Below are positions 35,787-44,719 of a DNA stretch of 63,322 bases, piece after piece. A program made the position numbers and the translations under genes. The notes under the pieces were generated by a model. It was not told where the DNA came from. It made no database searches and saw nothing but the letters and a program-made list of their open reading frames with translations. This DNA comes from an uncultured Bacteroidota bacterium (GTDB lineage Bacteria > Bacteroidota > Bacteroidia > Chitinophagales > Chitinophagaceae), in the NCBI GenBank assembly GCA_903887415.1, contig CAISPO010000043.1, positions 1-63,322 of the forward strand. Direction: 5' to 3'. Numbering within the stretch: position 1 is the first letter of the stretch; every line of letters begins with the position of its first letter.

Positions 35787-35883
35787 ATGTTATCTATTTA
35801 TTCAACTCATCAAACCCTTGAATTAAGTGGCACAGAAAGTTAATGCAAAGTAATATTATTTACAACCCACCGGCGAAATTTCT

Positions 35884-37374
35884 TTATTTGAGCTTGCTAT
35901 GCTTCCTGCTATAGAAGAAATAAATAAACAGCCCTATCACGAGCCACCCACCCAGGCGTGCCCAGTTTGTCCAGCCTAGGCCGGCTATCATGGCCGCGCA
36001 AACGATGATGCCCAGAACAGACACAACAGGTACCAGCGGTACTTTAAATGACCTTTGTATCTCGGGATTGGTAACTCTTAATATCCATACACCGGCGCAT
36101 ACAAGGATGAAAGCAAATAAAGTGCCTATGCTTGTCATATCGCCAACAATATCGCCGGGTACAAAGGCTGCAAAACCGCCCACAAAAACCAGGAATATCC
36201 AATTGGAATGGTGTGGGGTCTGGTACTTAGGGTGCAGGTTAGAGAAGGTCTTAGGAACCAGCCCATCCCGGCTCATAGAATAGAACACGCGGGATTGGCC
36301 CATAAGCATTACTAATATTACCGAAGAAAAACCGAACAGAATAGCTACAGTAACCAGGTTGCCCAGCCAGCCATAGCCGTGCATATACGTCTGGATAGCA
36401 TAAACTACAGAGCCCTCCTTGCCGGCAGTGCGGAAGTCGTTGACGCTGGCTACCCCTGTGAGTACATGGGCAAATAAGATGTATAATACAGTGCATATCA
36501 CCAGTGAGCCCAGTATGCCTATCGGCATATCCTTCTTGGGGTTTTTGGCCTCCTGCGCAGCGGTAGAAACCGCATCGAAACCGATGAATGCGAAGAAGAC
36601 GACACCAGCAGCCCCGAGGATACCCCATATGCCGCCATAGTTATGGCCCACGCCGTAACTGTCAACAAAAGTGGTTGCCGGTGGTATGTAAGGAATATGG
36701 TTTGCAGGATTCATATAACCCCATCCCAGGCAGATGAAGATGATAACGATAGCTACTTTGGAAATCACTATGATGCCGTTTACAAATGCCGATTCCTTAG
36801 TGCCACGTATCAGCAGCATGGTGAGCATGAAAATGATAAAAAGGGCGGGGAGGTTGATAATGCCATGCATACCAAATTCATCCGGGAAATAGCCTGTTTT
36901 TTCGTGTATGTTGCATATTTCGAACGGGGAGTGGCACCATTTATAGGGAATATGCATCTGGAAAATAGCCAGCAGTTTATTCAGATATTCGCTCCAGGCA
37001 ATGCCAACTGTAGCTGCACCTACGGCGTACTCCAGCACGAGGTCCCAGCCAATGATCCAGGCTACGAGCTCGCCCATGGTGGCATATGAATAGGTATATG
37101 CGCTCCCGGCAATAGGTATCATGGATGCAAACTCGGCATAGCACAGGCCCGCAAATGCACAACCCACGGCTGCAACAACGAATGCGATTGTCACCGATGG
37201 GCCTGCATTATTGGCCGCCGCTGCCGCTGTACGCACGAAGAGCCCCGCACCTATGATCGCCCCGATGCCAAGCGCGATGAGGTTGCCGGCTGTTAGAGTC
37301 CGTCTGAGGTTACTTTCTCCATGCGAAGAATCATGAATAAGGCTGTCTATTGGTTTTTTTGTAAATAATCCCAT
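35884..37374 (-). CDS. APC-family amino acid permease
   Basis: 496 residues with about twelve hydrophobic segments. The first helix has ALGIGAIIGAGLFVRT, the GxIIGxGxF substrate-binding motif of amino-acid/polyamine/organocation transporters. FFAFIGFDAVSTAAQEAKNPKKDMPIG, split over helix six and the following loop, is the second hallmark. It resembles the cationic amino-acid (CAT/YfnA) branch. The substrate is not determined. The REC and Hpt genes lie downstream in the same direction, about 100 bases away. Confidence 0.92.
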   Translation of the reverse strand: MGLFTKKPIDSLIHDSSHGESNLRRTLTAGNLIALGIGAIIGAGLFVRTAAAAANNAGPSVTIAFVVAAVGCAFAGLCYAEFASMIPIAGSAYTYSYATMGELVAWIIGWDLVLEYAVGAATVGIAWSEYLNKLLAIFQMHIPYKWCHSPFEICNIHEKTGYFPDEFGMHGIINLPALFIIFMLTMLLIRGTKESAFVNGIIVISKVAIVIIFICLGWGYMNPANHIPYIPPATTFVDSYGVGHNYGGIWGILGAAGVVFFAFIGFDAVSTAAQEAKNPKKDMPIGILGSLVICTVLYILFAHVLTGVASVNDFRTAGKEGSVVYAIQTYMHGYGWLGNLVTVAILFGFSSVILVMLMGQSRVFYSMSRDGLVPKTFSNLHPKYQTPHHSNWIFLVFVGGFAAFVPGDIVGDMTSIGTLFAFILVCAGVWILRVTNPEIQRSFKVPLVPVVSVLGIIVCAAMIAGLGWTNWARLGGWLVIGLFIYFFYSRKHSKLK

Positions 37375-37512
37375 ATTGTGTTTGCTATATAAGCCTACAG
37401 GCAGGCACAGCTAAGATAATAGATTAGTTGATACTTTTATCTTTTTTCGGTAACACCGCGCTAACATGGATAGTTTATGTGCAAATTGCTGTTTTTGAAT
37501 TAGGTTTGATAT

Positions 37513-38415
37513 ATGATTTCCGGGCGGTGCTTTTTGCGGATAACATTCATGCTTGTTCTGTTTGTCAGTGCACTTACGTCCATTGCGCAACCCACGTTGC
37601 CCGACCTGGCTGGCTCTGCCGATAAGGGAGTGGTAATACTGTCGTGGGTGTGCCAGTACAGCGGCATTAAGTCTATCACTGTTTTGCGCTCTCCAGACAG
37701 CACAAACATTAACCAGAAAATAGGAAATGTACAACTGCTGGATAAAGGGGTGCAGGCTTTTGCCGATGCGCACCCCGCCGCAGGGAAGAACTTTTATAAA
37801 CTGGCAATTGTTTTTAAATCAGGACTTTTGTGGAGCAGTAACCGGGCAAGCGTGTATGTAGATAAGGCTATGCTGGAGCAAGCGAAAGCCGACTTGCCGG
37901 CTAATGATTCGATACAACACTTTGTGGTCACAGAGCAAAAGCAGGATAGTATAAAGCCGGGCGCTGCACGGCCTGCCCATAGCGCTGCTTCTTTAGCAGA
38001 TACGATGCCAAAGCACAAGGTGCTGATCTCCTTCGATTTTGACTCAACGGCGGTGAGCTCACAGTCGTTTGCAACTGGCACTACCAACGCCAGTAAACCT
38101 AAAAAGAGAATAACTGTAGCCTTTGACGACCCAAGCAGCAGCGGCGGCATTGAGGTGATATCGAGATCCATATACGCTGATCCGGTGAGCGGCCATGTTC
38201 ATATGGATCTGCCGGAAGATGTGGGCACACATCATTATTCGGTGAAGTTTTACAATGATAAAGGCAACATGATCTTCGAGGTGCCGAAGATAAATACGCG
38301 GAAGATCGTTATTGATAAGCGGAATTTTCAGAAGAGCGGGGTGTACAAGTTTGTGTTGCGGCGGGATGTGGTGGAATTGGAGTCAGGGTATGTGAGGGTG
38401 GAACCGCGTTCGTGA
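37513..38415 (+). CDS. Secreted protein of unknown function
   Basis: 300 residues. Signal peptide FMLVLFVSALTSIAQ near residues 12-26. The mature part starts with a fibronectin-like segment (KGVVILSWVCQYSGIKSITVLRS and NFYKLAIVFKSG). A disordered Ser/Ala/Lys-rich linker is followed by a beta-rich C-terminal domain (HYSVKFYNDKGNMIFEVPKI, YKFVLRRDVVELESG). No sorting domain. A TAGGTTTG box at 37501-37508 is very close to the ATG, so the true start could be slightly downstream. Confidence 0.78.
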   Translation: MISGRCFLRITFMLVLFVSALTSIAQPTLPDLAGSADKGVVILSWVCQYSGIKSITVLRSPDSTNINQKIGNVQLLDKGVQAFADAHPAAGKNFYKLAIVFKSGLLWSSNRASVYVDKAMLEQAKADLPANDSIQHFVVTEQKQDSIKPGAARPAHSAASLADTMPKHKVLISFDFDSTAVSSQSFATGTTNASKPKKRITVAFDDPSSSGGIEVISRSIYADPVSGHVHMDLPEDVGTHHYSVKFYNDKGNMIFEVPKINTRKIVIDKRNFQKSGVYKFVLRRDVVELESGYVRVEPRS

Positions 38416-38523
38416 GAGGGGCCGGAACAAATTCCAGCCATATCCCTCCTAATAGTTCGGCTTCACTCACTACAGGAGGGGAGGTGTTGTGCGCCCTCGT
38501 TTTTCAGCTTAGTTTGACCCGGT

Positions 38524-39489
38524 TTAATCAATCCCGCCTTTCTCTTTTATATAACCCGAAGCAGAGAACCTGGGTTTGAGTAAGCGGAGCATTTGCAGGG
38601 CTACTGAGAGCAATATGAGGCCCATGCCGCCGAGGAAGCCCCAGTTCCAATCGGTAGTGCCTTTGTAAAAGATGATCTCGCGGTTCTCGTTGTAGAACAG
38701 AAAGGCGAGTATGATGCCATAGACCGGTTCCAGGTTTACGGATAGCGTGACCGTGAACGAGCTTAGTTTTTTTAGGGCATTCAAAGCGAGGCTCTGTGCC
38801 CATACGGTGCAGCAGAGGCTCATGATGATAAGCCAAAGCCAGTCGTTATGGATGAGGCCGGGCATAGAAAAATCTGAGGAAGTGGGTAAAAACCTGGTTG
38901 AGGGATGGAAGTAAAACACCAATGGGATGAGCAATGAAATAAACACCCACCCTGTGGACATCTCATAAAAAACCATGGTGCGTGAGGGGTACCTGCTCGC
39001 GATCTTTTTATTGAGTACGGTAAATACAGCGCTAAGAATAGCGGCGGTAACGCCACATGCTATGCCCAGGCCATAAAACTGCTGGAAGCGGTAGATAAGA
39101 TAAACGCCAGCAATGGCCAGTGAGCCGAGCAGCATTTCGCGCAGATTGTGCTTGCCCCCATTTACCAGCGGATCGAGGAGGGAGGTGAAGATGCTGGCTG
39201 TGGAAAGGCACACCAGGGCGATAGAGATATTGGCGAACTTGATAGCGCCGTAAAAAGCTACCCAGTGCAGGCCCATGAGGCAGCCCACCAGCGCCAGTTG
39301 GCGCACATCTTTGCGCTCTACCGGCACCCATTGCTTACGATAAGTAATAATAAGGGCTACAAACAGGGCGGTCATCCACATGCGGTGCCACACCAGCACA
39401 GGTGCATCCAGCGATATGGCCCTGCCGAGTACGCCCGTAAAGCCCCATAGTACCACAGCAATGTTCAACTGGATAAGCGCGTTCTTCAT
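38524..39489 (-). CDS. EamA/DMT-family transporter
   Basis: 321 residues from the ATG at 39489. The frame extends to 39555 but KNALIQLNIAVVLWGFTGV is the usual first helix. Ten hydrophobic segments form two EamA repeats, the second with AQSLALNALKKLSSFTVTLSVNLEPVYGII, split over two helices. Such drug/metabolite transporters export amino acids or small metabolites. The substrate is unknown. Confidence 0.9.
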   Translation of the reverse strand: MKNALIQLNIAVVLWGFTGVLGRAISLDAPVLVWHRMWMTALFVALIITYRKQWVPVERKDVRQLALVGCLMGLHWVAFYGAIKFANISIALVCLSTASIFTSLLDPLVNGGKHNLREMLLGSLAIAGVYLIYRFQQFYGLGIACGVTAAILSAVFTVLNKKIASRYPSRTMVFYEMSTGWVFISLLIPLVFYFHPSTRFLPTSSDFSMPGLIHNDWLWLIIMSLCCTVWAQSLALNALKKLSSFTVTLSVNLEPVYGIILAFLFYNENREIIFYKGTTDWNWGFLGGMGLILLSVALQMLRLLKPRFSASGYIKEKGGID

Positions 39490-39560
39490 TCTGGCGCAAA
39501 CATAAACAATAATGTTGTGGGTCGCTGTATGTGATGCGATTAGCGTCACAGTCAAAAGGC

Positions 39561-39830
39561 TTAATACACCTCATCATGTGTACCAATGTCAATAAATACT
39601 GCTTTGGGTGGTTTGTCCTTTGTAAAATAAAAAACTATTCTGACATCGCAGTCAACTGAGAAACTCCAAAGTTCTTTTAGTTTACCGGACAGTTTATGAG
39701 TCTTTAATGATGAGAAGAAAGGATCAGCGATAAAAACGTTGACTTTTTCCCAGAAGAGTTCTTCAGATGTGGTTTCCTTAATTTGTTTGCGAAATGCTTT
39801 CTTAAAAGAACTGCTGAATGAAACTTCCAT
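39561..39830 (-). CDS. RelE/YafQ-type toxin
   Basis: 89 residues. The RelE/ParE fold is visible: SFSSSFKKAFRKQIK (helix one), FFSSLKTHKLSGKLKELWSFSVDCDVRIVFYF (strands with the basic groove), and FIDIGTHDEVY at the C-terminus. The ending GTHDEVY, with HDxVY, matches the YafQ/RelE mRNA interferase group that cuts mRNA on the ribosome. It overlaps the antitoxin by one base, the usual order antitoxin then toxin. Confidence 0.88.
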   Translation of the reverse strand: MEVSFSSSFKKAFRKQIKETTSEELFWEKVNVFIADPFFSSLKTHKLSGKLKELWSFSVDCDVRIVFYFTKDKPPKAVFIDIGTHDEVY

Positions 39831-40045
39831 TAAAGCATTTTTTTAAGTTCTTGCACAGAAGAAGAAAATTTTAACTTGCCCGATTTTTGTTCTTTTTGAG
39901 CAGCTTTATGATTATTGGCTATCTCTTTGCGACGATCATCCGAAATATTGTGCGCCAATAAACTTCTCAGTTCTTCTTTAAATTCAAGAGGTAAATTGTA
40001 AACACTTTCTACAATGTCGTTAAAGTTTGCTGACGCGGTTTTCAT
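39830..40045 (-). CDS. Antitoxin of the RelE-type pair
   Basis: 71 residues. The N-terminal part (FNDIVESVYNLPLEFKEELRSLLAHN) is helical, and the C-terminal part is Lys-rich and probably disordered until it wraps the toxin (QKSGKLKFSSSVQELKKML, broken into segments). The type fits short Bacteroidota antitoxins that lack a recognisable DNA-binding domain. The coupling to the toxin by one overlapping base is the main evidence. Confidence 0.8.
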   Translation of the reverse strand: MKTASANFNDIVESVYNLPLEFKEELRSLLAHNISDDRRKEIANNHKAAQKEQKSGKLKFSSSVQELKKML

Positions 40046-40220
40046 AACTTCTTTTTTGCAAAGTTAGTGCTTTCCGAAATAGATTTCATATTGCTGGCTA
40101 GCGGTGTTTCGATGTGCCCATATCAGCATCTTACTATTGTACCAGCTTGCCTTTGGGCCCGCTGCGAGAGAATTAGGTGGGCAGAGCGCAAAATAATAAT
40201 TGGAGATTACTTACTTGTAA

Positions 40221-40652
40221 TTACACATCATGCATCCCGACGATACTTTTTTTATGTACCCAGTTAGCAATTTTTACAAAAAGTGGTAAGAAGACAATTT
40301 CAGATATCAACACCAGTAAAACCCCTGCGTTGGCAGATAGGTGAAAGAAAAACCCTAAAAGTGTAGCGATAAATATTGATGAAGTGGCTACTGTGGCAGC
40401 ACCAACTATTTCTTTCTGTATCTTGGCTCTGCCTCCATACATTAATCCAACTACTATTGTATTGACCAGTATTACGGGTAACGTAATTGCTGCTGAAATT
40501 GCGGTGAGCCTGTAATTATCAGTAGAGCTGAAAAAATGATGAAAATAGATGGCTATAAATAAGGGGCCGCAGAACAAAGAAGATATCAGCGCTATTGTAG
40601 CGCCATAAACATTATCACCTAGTTTTTGAAGATCCAGTTGTACATCACTCAT
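40221..40652 (-). CDS. Small four-helix membrane protein
   Basis: 143 residues with four hydrophobic segments: ATIALISSLFCGPLFIAIYF, LTAISAAITLPVILVNTIVVGLM, AATVATSSIFIATLLGFFF and LLVLISEIVFLPLFVKIA (each shortened here). A short polar N-terminus (MSDVQLDLQKLGDNVYG) precedes them. No motif for transport or catalysis. I do not recognise it. It lies between a toxin-antitoxin pair and a CPBP protease gene, all on the minus strand. Confidence 0.7.
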   Translation of the reverse strand: MSDVQLDLQKLGDNVYGATIALISSLFCGPLFIAIYFHHFFSSTDNYRLTAISAAITLPVILVNTIVVGLMYGGRAKIQKEIVGAATVATSSIFIATLLGFFFHLSANAGVLLVLISEIVFLPLFVKIANWVHKKSIVGMHDV

Positions 40653-40733
40653 AGATTTTCATTTAGATTGTTATTGATTTCTCACCGTTACAACCTCGCC
40701 TGTAGTAGCAATAATGTAAATTTATTAATTATT

Positions 40734-41507
40734 TTATTCGCTGTAGAGCTGTTTCTTCTTTTTTGTCTTAATACTGATCCTTACAGCAATAAATATGGCG
40801 ATGGCCAGGGTTGTCCCCCTGAATATATTGTCTTGTGCGCTCATCATGATATTGCCATCCCAGTTGCTGATGACCGTTGATGTATCCATGAAGGAATGAA
40901 GGAACAGGGGAAACCACAGGTTCCAGTTGGTGTACTTGTAAAACAGGTAAAAACCAGTACCGGCGCCAAAAGCCATCAGGAACACGGTAACCGACTCCCC
41001 CACATTGTGCGCCTGGTATAAATGACCCATCGCAAAGAGTCCGCTGGACAAAACCAACGGAATGATCGCCGGCCATTTGGCATACCGGGCCAATATACCT
41101 ATCAAAAATCCCCGGAACACGATCTCCTCGTGGTAGCTGGGATCAATACCGTTGAACCATATATCCATAAACGACACCCCATGCCGGAAGCCATGCAGGT
41201 AAAGCAAGCCCAGCAACTGCGGCAGTGCAGCCAGCAGCGCCAGCAGGAATGCAGTGCCAAGGCGCTTGCTCAACCCCAGCATTTCGAGCATCTTCTTAAA
41301 CGAAAAACCTGCCAGGTATAATGTTGCGAGCAGGCACAGCACCACATCCGTATCATTACAAAGCAGCGTAGTATAGTTAAGCGCATTAAACCGGTCTTTC
41401 CCAAAGACCAGGTAGGCATAAAATTCAGGCGTGAATTTCGTAGCTATGTAGGTGGCCACAACGACCAGCGAAATAACCAGTTTGCTTGTTACCGGCTTGC
41501 GTTCCAT
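40734..41507 (-). CDS. CPBP-family intramembrane metalloprotease
   Basis: 257 residues from the ATG at 41507. The frame extends upstream to 41555 in non-conserved sequence. About seven hydrophobic segments. The CPBP (Abi/Rce1-like) catalytic set is complete: E127-E128 and R132 in YHEEIVFRGFLIG, H162 in FAMGHLYQ and H204 in FLHSFMDTS. Members cleave CAAX-like or peptide substrates in the membrane, and some give bacteriocin immunity. The substrate is unknown. Confidence 0.9.
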   Translation of the reverse strand: MERKPVTSKLVISLVVVATYIATKFTPEFYAYLVFGKDRFNALNYTTLLCNDTDVVLCLLATLYLAGFSFKKMLEMLGLSKRLGTAFLLALLAALPQLLGLLYLHGFRHGVSFMDIWFNGIDPSYHEEIVFRGFLIGILARYAKWPAIIPLVLSSGLFAMGHLYQAHNVGESVTVFLMAFGAGTGFYLFYKYTNWNLWFPLFLHSFMDTSTVISNWDGNIMMSAQDNIFRGTTLAIAIFIAVRISIKTKKKKQLYSE

Positions 41508-41618
41508 ATGAACGTATTTTGAATACAAGGTATGGCAGTTCGGGTTGCTGTGCAATGGGGTGGGGGCACATTTTCAAGGAATCGGCGGGTATGTAATTGT
41601 CAACTATTGTACCTAGCG

Positions 41619-41672
41619 GCCTGCCGGCAGGCAGGTTGCCTCCGAGTTCTCTGCGAGAAACTCGGAGGGCGG
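41619..41672. repeat. Hairpin repeat copy 1
   Basis: CCTGCCGGCAGGCAGG is followed by a hairpin CTCCGAGTTCTC-TGC-GAGAAACTCGGAG. Copies 2 and 3 lie at 42490-42545 and 43371-43420. It sits between the CPBP gene and the PIN toxin gene. Confidence 0.8.
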
Positions 41673-41714
41673 AATACCATTAAAGCTACAGGTATTGGGG
41701 ATGAACCCATAGCG

Positions 41715-42125
41715 CTAGTCACCTTTGAATGGATTTTTTATTTTCATCTTGCCTTCCACTAATAGCCCGTCCTGCATATCCTCAGAAAGCAATATTTCGC
41801 AGTTGTTTTCCAGTGCAGTAGCTACAATAAGACTGTCCCAATAGCTGAATCCATATTTTATAGACAGGTTGAATGCATTTGTAATTGTGGGAGGATAGAG
41901 ATTAACTACGTTAAAAGTATCGAGAAGGCTTTGACCATGTGCATATGACTCTTCTTTTCCGAGTTTAAGTTTTCTCAAACAAACATTGATATTTTCATTT
42001 ACCACCTGTGTGCTAATAATATTAGCTGGTGATAGTAATGATGTGGCGATATTTTTTTTCTTATCGTTATCTGTAAAGAGATACAAGATCACATTGGTGT
42101 CAACAAAGGTTCGTTTATCGCTCAT
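41715..42125 (-). CDS. PIN-domain toxin, VapC type
   Basis: 136 residues. PIN nuclease residues are in place: D9 in TFVDTNVILYLF, a Glu in QVVNENINVCL, an Asp in YWDSLIVATAL and the acidic SEDMQDGL. VapC-type toxins cut tRNA or rRNA using Mg ions. It overlaps the upstream small gene by about ten bases, the normal antitoxin-toxin arrangement. Flanked on both sides by copies of the same hairpin repeat. Confidence 0.9.
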   Translation of the reverse strand: MSDKRTFVDTNVILYLFTDNDKKKNIATSLLSPANIISTQVVNENINVCLRKLKLGKEESYAHGQSLLDTFNVVNLYPPTITNAFNLSIKYGFSYWDSLIVATALENNCEILLSEDMQDGLLVEGKMKIKNPFKGD

Positions 42126-42336
42126 TTATTTCGTCCCTGTTAAATTTGATTGAAGATTCGGGAAAGCGATATTTGGTATAGTCGAACGAAGAATGCTTTT
42201 TGTTTTTAGTGTCTTTATTGCTTTGGTCTTCAATATGCAGCAATCTTTTTATTATGGTCAATAGAGATTGTTTCTCCTCATTACCAAGCATGGGGAGAAA
42301 TTTCCTTATTTCAGCATCAAAAGTATTAGCGGCCAT
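42115..42336 (-). CDS. Antitoxin of the PIN toxin
   Basis: 73 residues from the ATG at 42336. The N-terminal half AANTFDAEIRKFLPMLGNEEKQ then SLLTIIKRLLHIED is helical. The C-terminal half KHSSFDYTKYRFPESSIKF with NRDEINER is the toxin-binding tail type. This family is common next to PIN toxins in Bacteroidota. The overlap with the toxin gene supports it. Confidence 0.8.
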   Translation of the reverse strand: MAANTFDAEIRKFLPMLGNEEKQSLLTIIKRLLHIEDQSNKDTKNKKHSSFDYTKYRFPESSIKFNRDEINER

Positions 42337-42489
42337 AACCACCTTTTTTACAAAATTACAGATTTTTATTTATTGGTTGTCCGAGATAAAAATTCAACGC
42401 GCTAATTGTAATGTTGTGGGGTGCTGAGCGTGACACGATCAACCTTAGCTATATATATCGAAATCTTCAGCTGCTGTATGCTGACTGTG

Positions 42490-42545
42490 CCTGCCGGCAG
42501 GCAGGTTGCCTCCGAGTCCTCTGCAAGAGACCCGGAGGGGACGGC
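42490..42545. repeat. Hairpin repeat copy 2
   Basis: Nearly identical to copy 1: CCTGCCGGCAGGCAGG then CTCCGAGTCCTC-TGC-AAGAGACCCGGAG. The upstream words (ATGTTGTGGGGTGCTGAG near 42411) also recur in altered form before copy 3, so the repeat unit is about 130 bases. Confidence 0.8.
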
Positions 42546-42660
42546 GAAATTGAAGAATAGTTTTAATCACCCATTGTCAATGGGCGATACACGCCAAAAG
42601 TGAATATATTTAGCCTGTGTATTTTTTTTGAGAGGAAATATTATTAAGTATTCGCCATTT

Positions 42661-43131
42661 GTGAAAAACAAAAAGATCATAAAATTTGCGGCGCTTGCCG
42701 GTAGCATAGGCTCCGCACTGTTTGTTATTACATTCACTATAGCGGGTTGGTCGCGGCCGGACTATGATGCGATTTCCACCTACGTCAGCGCGCTGTCGCT
42801 GGGCCCTCGGGGTGGGGTGCAGATCACTAATTTTATTGTCAGCGGGATGTTAATGATGGTATTCAGCCGGGGTGTGGCCATTGCATTCAGGAAGGAAAAC
42901 AGATCGCAGACCGGTCCAGTGCTGCTGGGCATAGTTTCTGCAGGCATGTTTCTTTCCGGCCCATTTGTGATGGATCCGATGGGTACGCCACCTGCGCAGG
43001 CAAGTGTACATGGCCTGGTGCATAGTATTTTAGGCGGCATTGTGTTCTTGCTAATGCTATCAGTTGCTTTGTTTGTTACGCCAGGCTGCGCAGTGAGCCT
43101 CACTGGCAAGCCTTTAGCAAATGGACGTTAA
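42661..43131 (+). CDS. DUF998 membrane protein, N-terminal part (frameshifted)
   Basis: 156 residues from a GTG at 42661; a TTG at 42628 is possible. Four hydrophobic segments with the DUF998 first loop AGWSRPDYDAISTYVSALSLGPRG. After LMLSVALFVT the frame leaves the family. In the next frame RSEPHWQAFSKWTLTMGVLL follows, which is what DUF998 proteins have there. A base appears to be missing near 43080-43090. The other half is the next entry. Confidence 0.72.
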   Translation: MKNKKIIKFAALAGSIGSALFVITFTIAGWSRPDYDAISTYVSALSLGPRGGVQITNFIVSGMLMMVFSRGVAIAFRKENRSQTGPVLLGIVSAGMFLSGPFVMDPMGTPPAQASVHGLVHSILGGIVFLLMLSVALFVTPGCAVSLTGKPLANGR

Positions 43132-43133
43132 CC

Positions 43134-43325
43134 ATGGGTGTACTTCTGACCATCGCTCTCATTATTTTTACTTGCGCGACAAAAATTCAAGCGGCGCACA
43201 TTATAGATAGCCATTGTTTTGGCCTGCTTCAGCGCTTAGAACTTATCCCCTTTATGTTTTGGATATTTACTTTTGGAGTGGCGCTATATAAAATGTACCT
43301 GCGCACAACGCTTATGCGAAGCTAA
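43134..43325 (+). CDS. DUF998 membrane protein, C-terminal part (frameshifted)
   Basis: 63 residues from an ATG inside the shifted frame. Two hydrophobic segments (VLLTIALIIFTCATKI and LIPFMFWIFTFGVALY) complete the six-segment topology, with FGLLQRLELIPF typical of the family. Alone it is unlikely to be a functional protein. The true frame continues upstream to about 43085. Confidence 0.65.
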   Translation: MGVLLTIALIIFTCATKIQAAHIIDSHCFGLLQRLELIPFMFWIFTFGVALYKMYLRTTLMRS

Positions 43326-43370
43326 AAAGCAATGTTATGGGGTGTTGATTGTGATGTATTGATGCTTATC

Positions 43371-43420
43371 AGCAGGCAGGTAGCAGCCGAACCCTCTGCG
43401 AGAGACTGGGAGGGGACGGA
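43371..43420. repeat. Hairpin repeat copy 3, more diverged
   Basis: GCAGGCAGG then CCCTCTGCGAGAGACTGGGAGG. It occupies the 343-base gap after the DUF998 remnant. The rest of that gap shows only a weak 60-codon frame (43466-43648) that I do not accept. Confidence 0.65.
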
Positions 43421-43668
43421 ATTATTAGCATAATCATTTGTGCAAGTAGAACGCTCCCAATTTGGTTGGTAACGGAAGATGAAAGAAGCAACATAAGATC
43501 GTATAGAGTAACATTATCGCTAAGAATGCGGATGCTTTTTTTTTATTACTCCAACTATTTTTATTCATATTCAATTGAATTAGCCAGAATTGCTATTACA
43601 ATGCTTATCAGCATTGATTTTTCATTTTATGGCTTGTTTAACAAGTGATTGTCCTGGTTAATAAAGCG

Positions 43669-44541
43669 CTATTTTATCACAACCATTTTTTGCGACGAAG
43701 ATACCGTGCCATTTACAGTAAGGTTATAATAGTACATACCCGGCGCAAACTGCGAATCATCCACGATAATAAATCCGAAACGATTATCCACGGTGTATGA
43801 TTTCATTAGCTGGCCAGTGGTGTTGTAGATGGTAAGCTCACCTCTTGTTGCACCCTCGGGCAGCGTGAAGGTTATTTTTACGTCGCTTTTCGAGGGGTTG
43901 GGGATGGGGTTTGACAATATATTTGTATGCTTTTCTTCGGTTTTGGCAATGCCCAAGCTACCACTGCAAGCATCACAGGGCAACGTACCGGGAAGGTTGT
44001 AAATATTTATGTTTGTTGTTGTAGTAACAACAGCCTGAAATCCTATTCCAAGGGTATCAACTTTAAATACTTCAAAAGGGTATCCATATACAGCGTTCAA
44101 AATGGAATCAACGATCGTTCCTGTTTCATTAATTATATAGAATTTCCCAAACGCAGATGTGAGAGGGTGGATTGAATCATTATAAAATACAGCAACTTCC
44201 AGCAGTGGATCCAAGTTAAATAATGTTTCCGAAGGGTAATAAATTCCAATTGCTTCTCCTACATCATGTAAAATATTGAACTGTCCGGCATATCCGGGTA
44301 CAGCAGGGCACGGTATTGATTTCCAATAGCTATAATCCATATTATAGAAATAAATTGTATCAGCTTGGTTATTCCCATTTTGGTTAGATACAGTCATGAT
44401 TTTCTTTCCAGAAATACTGAGATCTACAATTTCAGATTCGGTTTGATATTGCTTTGGGAAAGAATGAACTAGCGTCATCTGTGCTTTTGATGACACCATA
44501 AAAGAAAGCAGTAGCGCAAATAATAAAATATAGTTTTTCAT
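43669..44541 (-). CDS. T9SS-secreted protein of unknown function
   Basis: 290 residues. Signal peptide MKNYILLFALLLSFMVSSKAQ-type (cut after Ala). The mature domain is beta-rich (IVDLSISGKKIMTVSN, YFYNMDYSYWKSIPC), possibly an incomplete propeller. The C-terminus is a type A T9SS sorting domain with NPIPNPSKSDVKITF, GELTIYNTTGQLMKSY, FAPGMYYYNLTV and KMVVIK. It should be exported across the outer membrane. Function unknown. Confidence 0.85.
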   Translation of the reverse strand: MKNYILLFALLLSFMVSSKAQMTLVHSFPKQYQTESEIVDLSISGKKIMTVSNQNGNNQADTIYFYNMDYSYWKSIPCPAVPGYAGQFNILHDVGEAIGIYYPSETLFNLDPLLEVAVFYNDSIHPLTSAFGKFYIINETGTIVDSILNAVYGYPFEVFKVDTLGIGFQAVVTTTTNINIYNLPGTLPCDACSGSLGIAKTEEKHTNILSNPIPNPSKSDVKITFTLPEGATRGELTIYNTTGQLMKSYTVDNRFGFIIVDDSQFAPGMYYYNLTVNGTVSSSQKMVVIK

Positions 44542-44719
44542 GATGAGATATTTTATGCAATATACTATAATATTGAGAGGGTAAGGTAAAATACTATATG
44601 ATCGCCCCTACCACATTAATTAATTATTATTTAAAATAAACCGTTTTAAAACGCTGCAAATAATTATTTTTGTCTGTACTTAATAAATTACGATCACAAT
44701 CCTACTTCGGGCTTAATTA

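Noticed and set aside
37411-37773. 120-codon minus-strand frame near 37.5 kb
   Set aside because: Overlaps the start of the secreted-protein gene, which has a signal peptide and a consistent frame.
43466-43648. 60-codon plus-strand frame in the gap after DUF998
   Set aside because: Rich in aromatic and basic residues with no family resemblance or promoter. Probably chance in AT-rich sequence.
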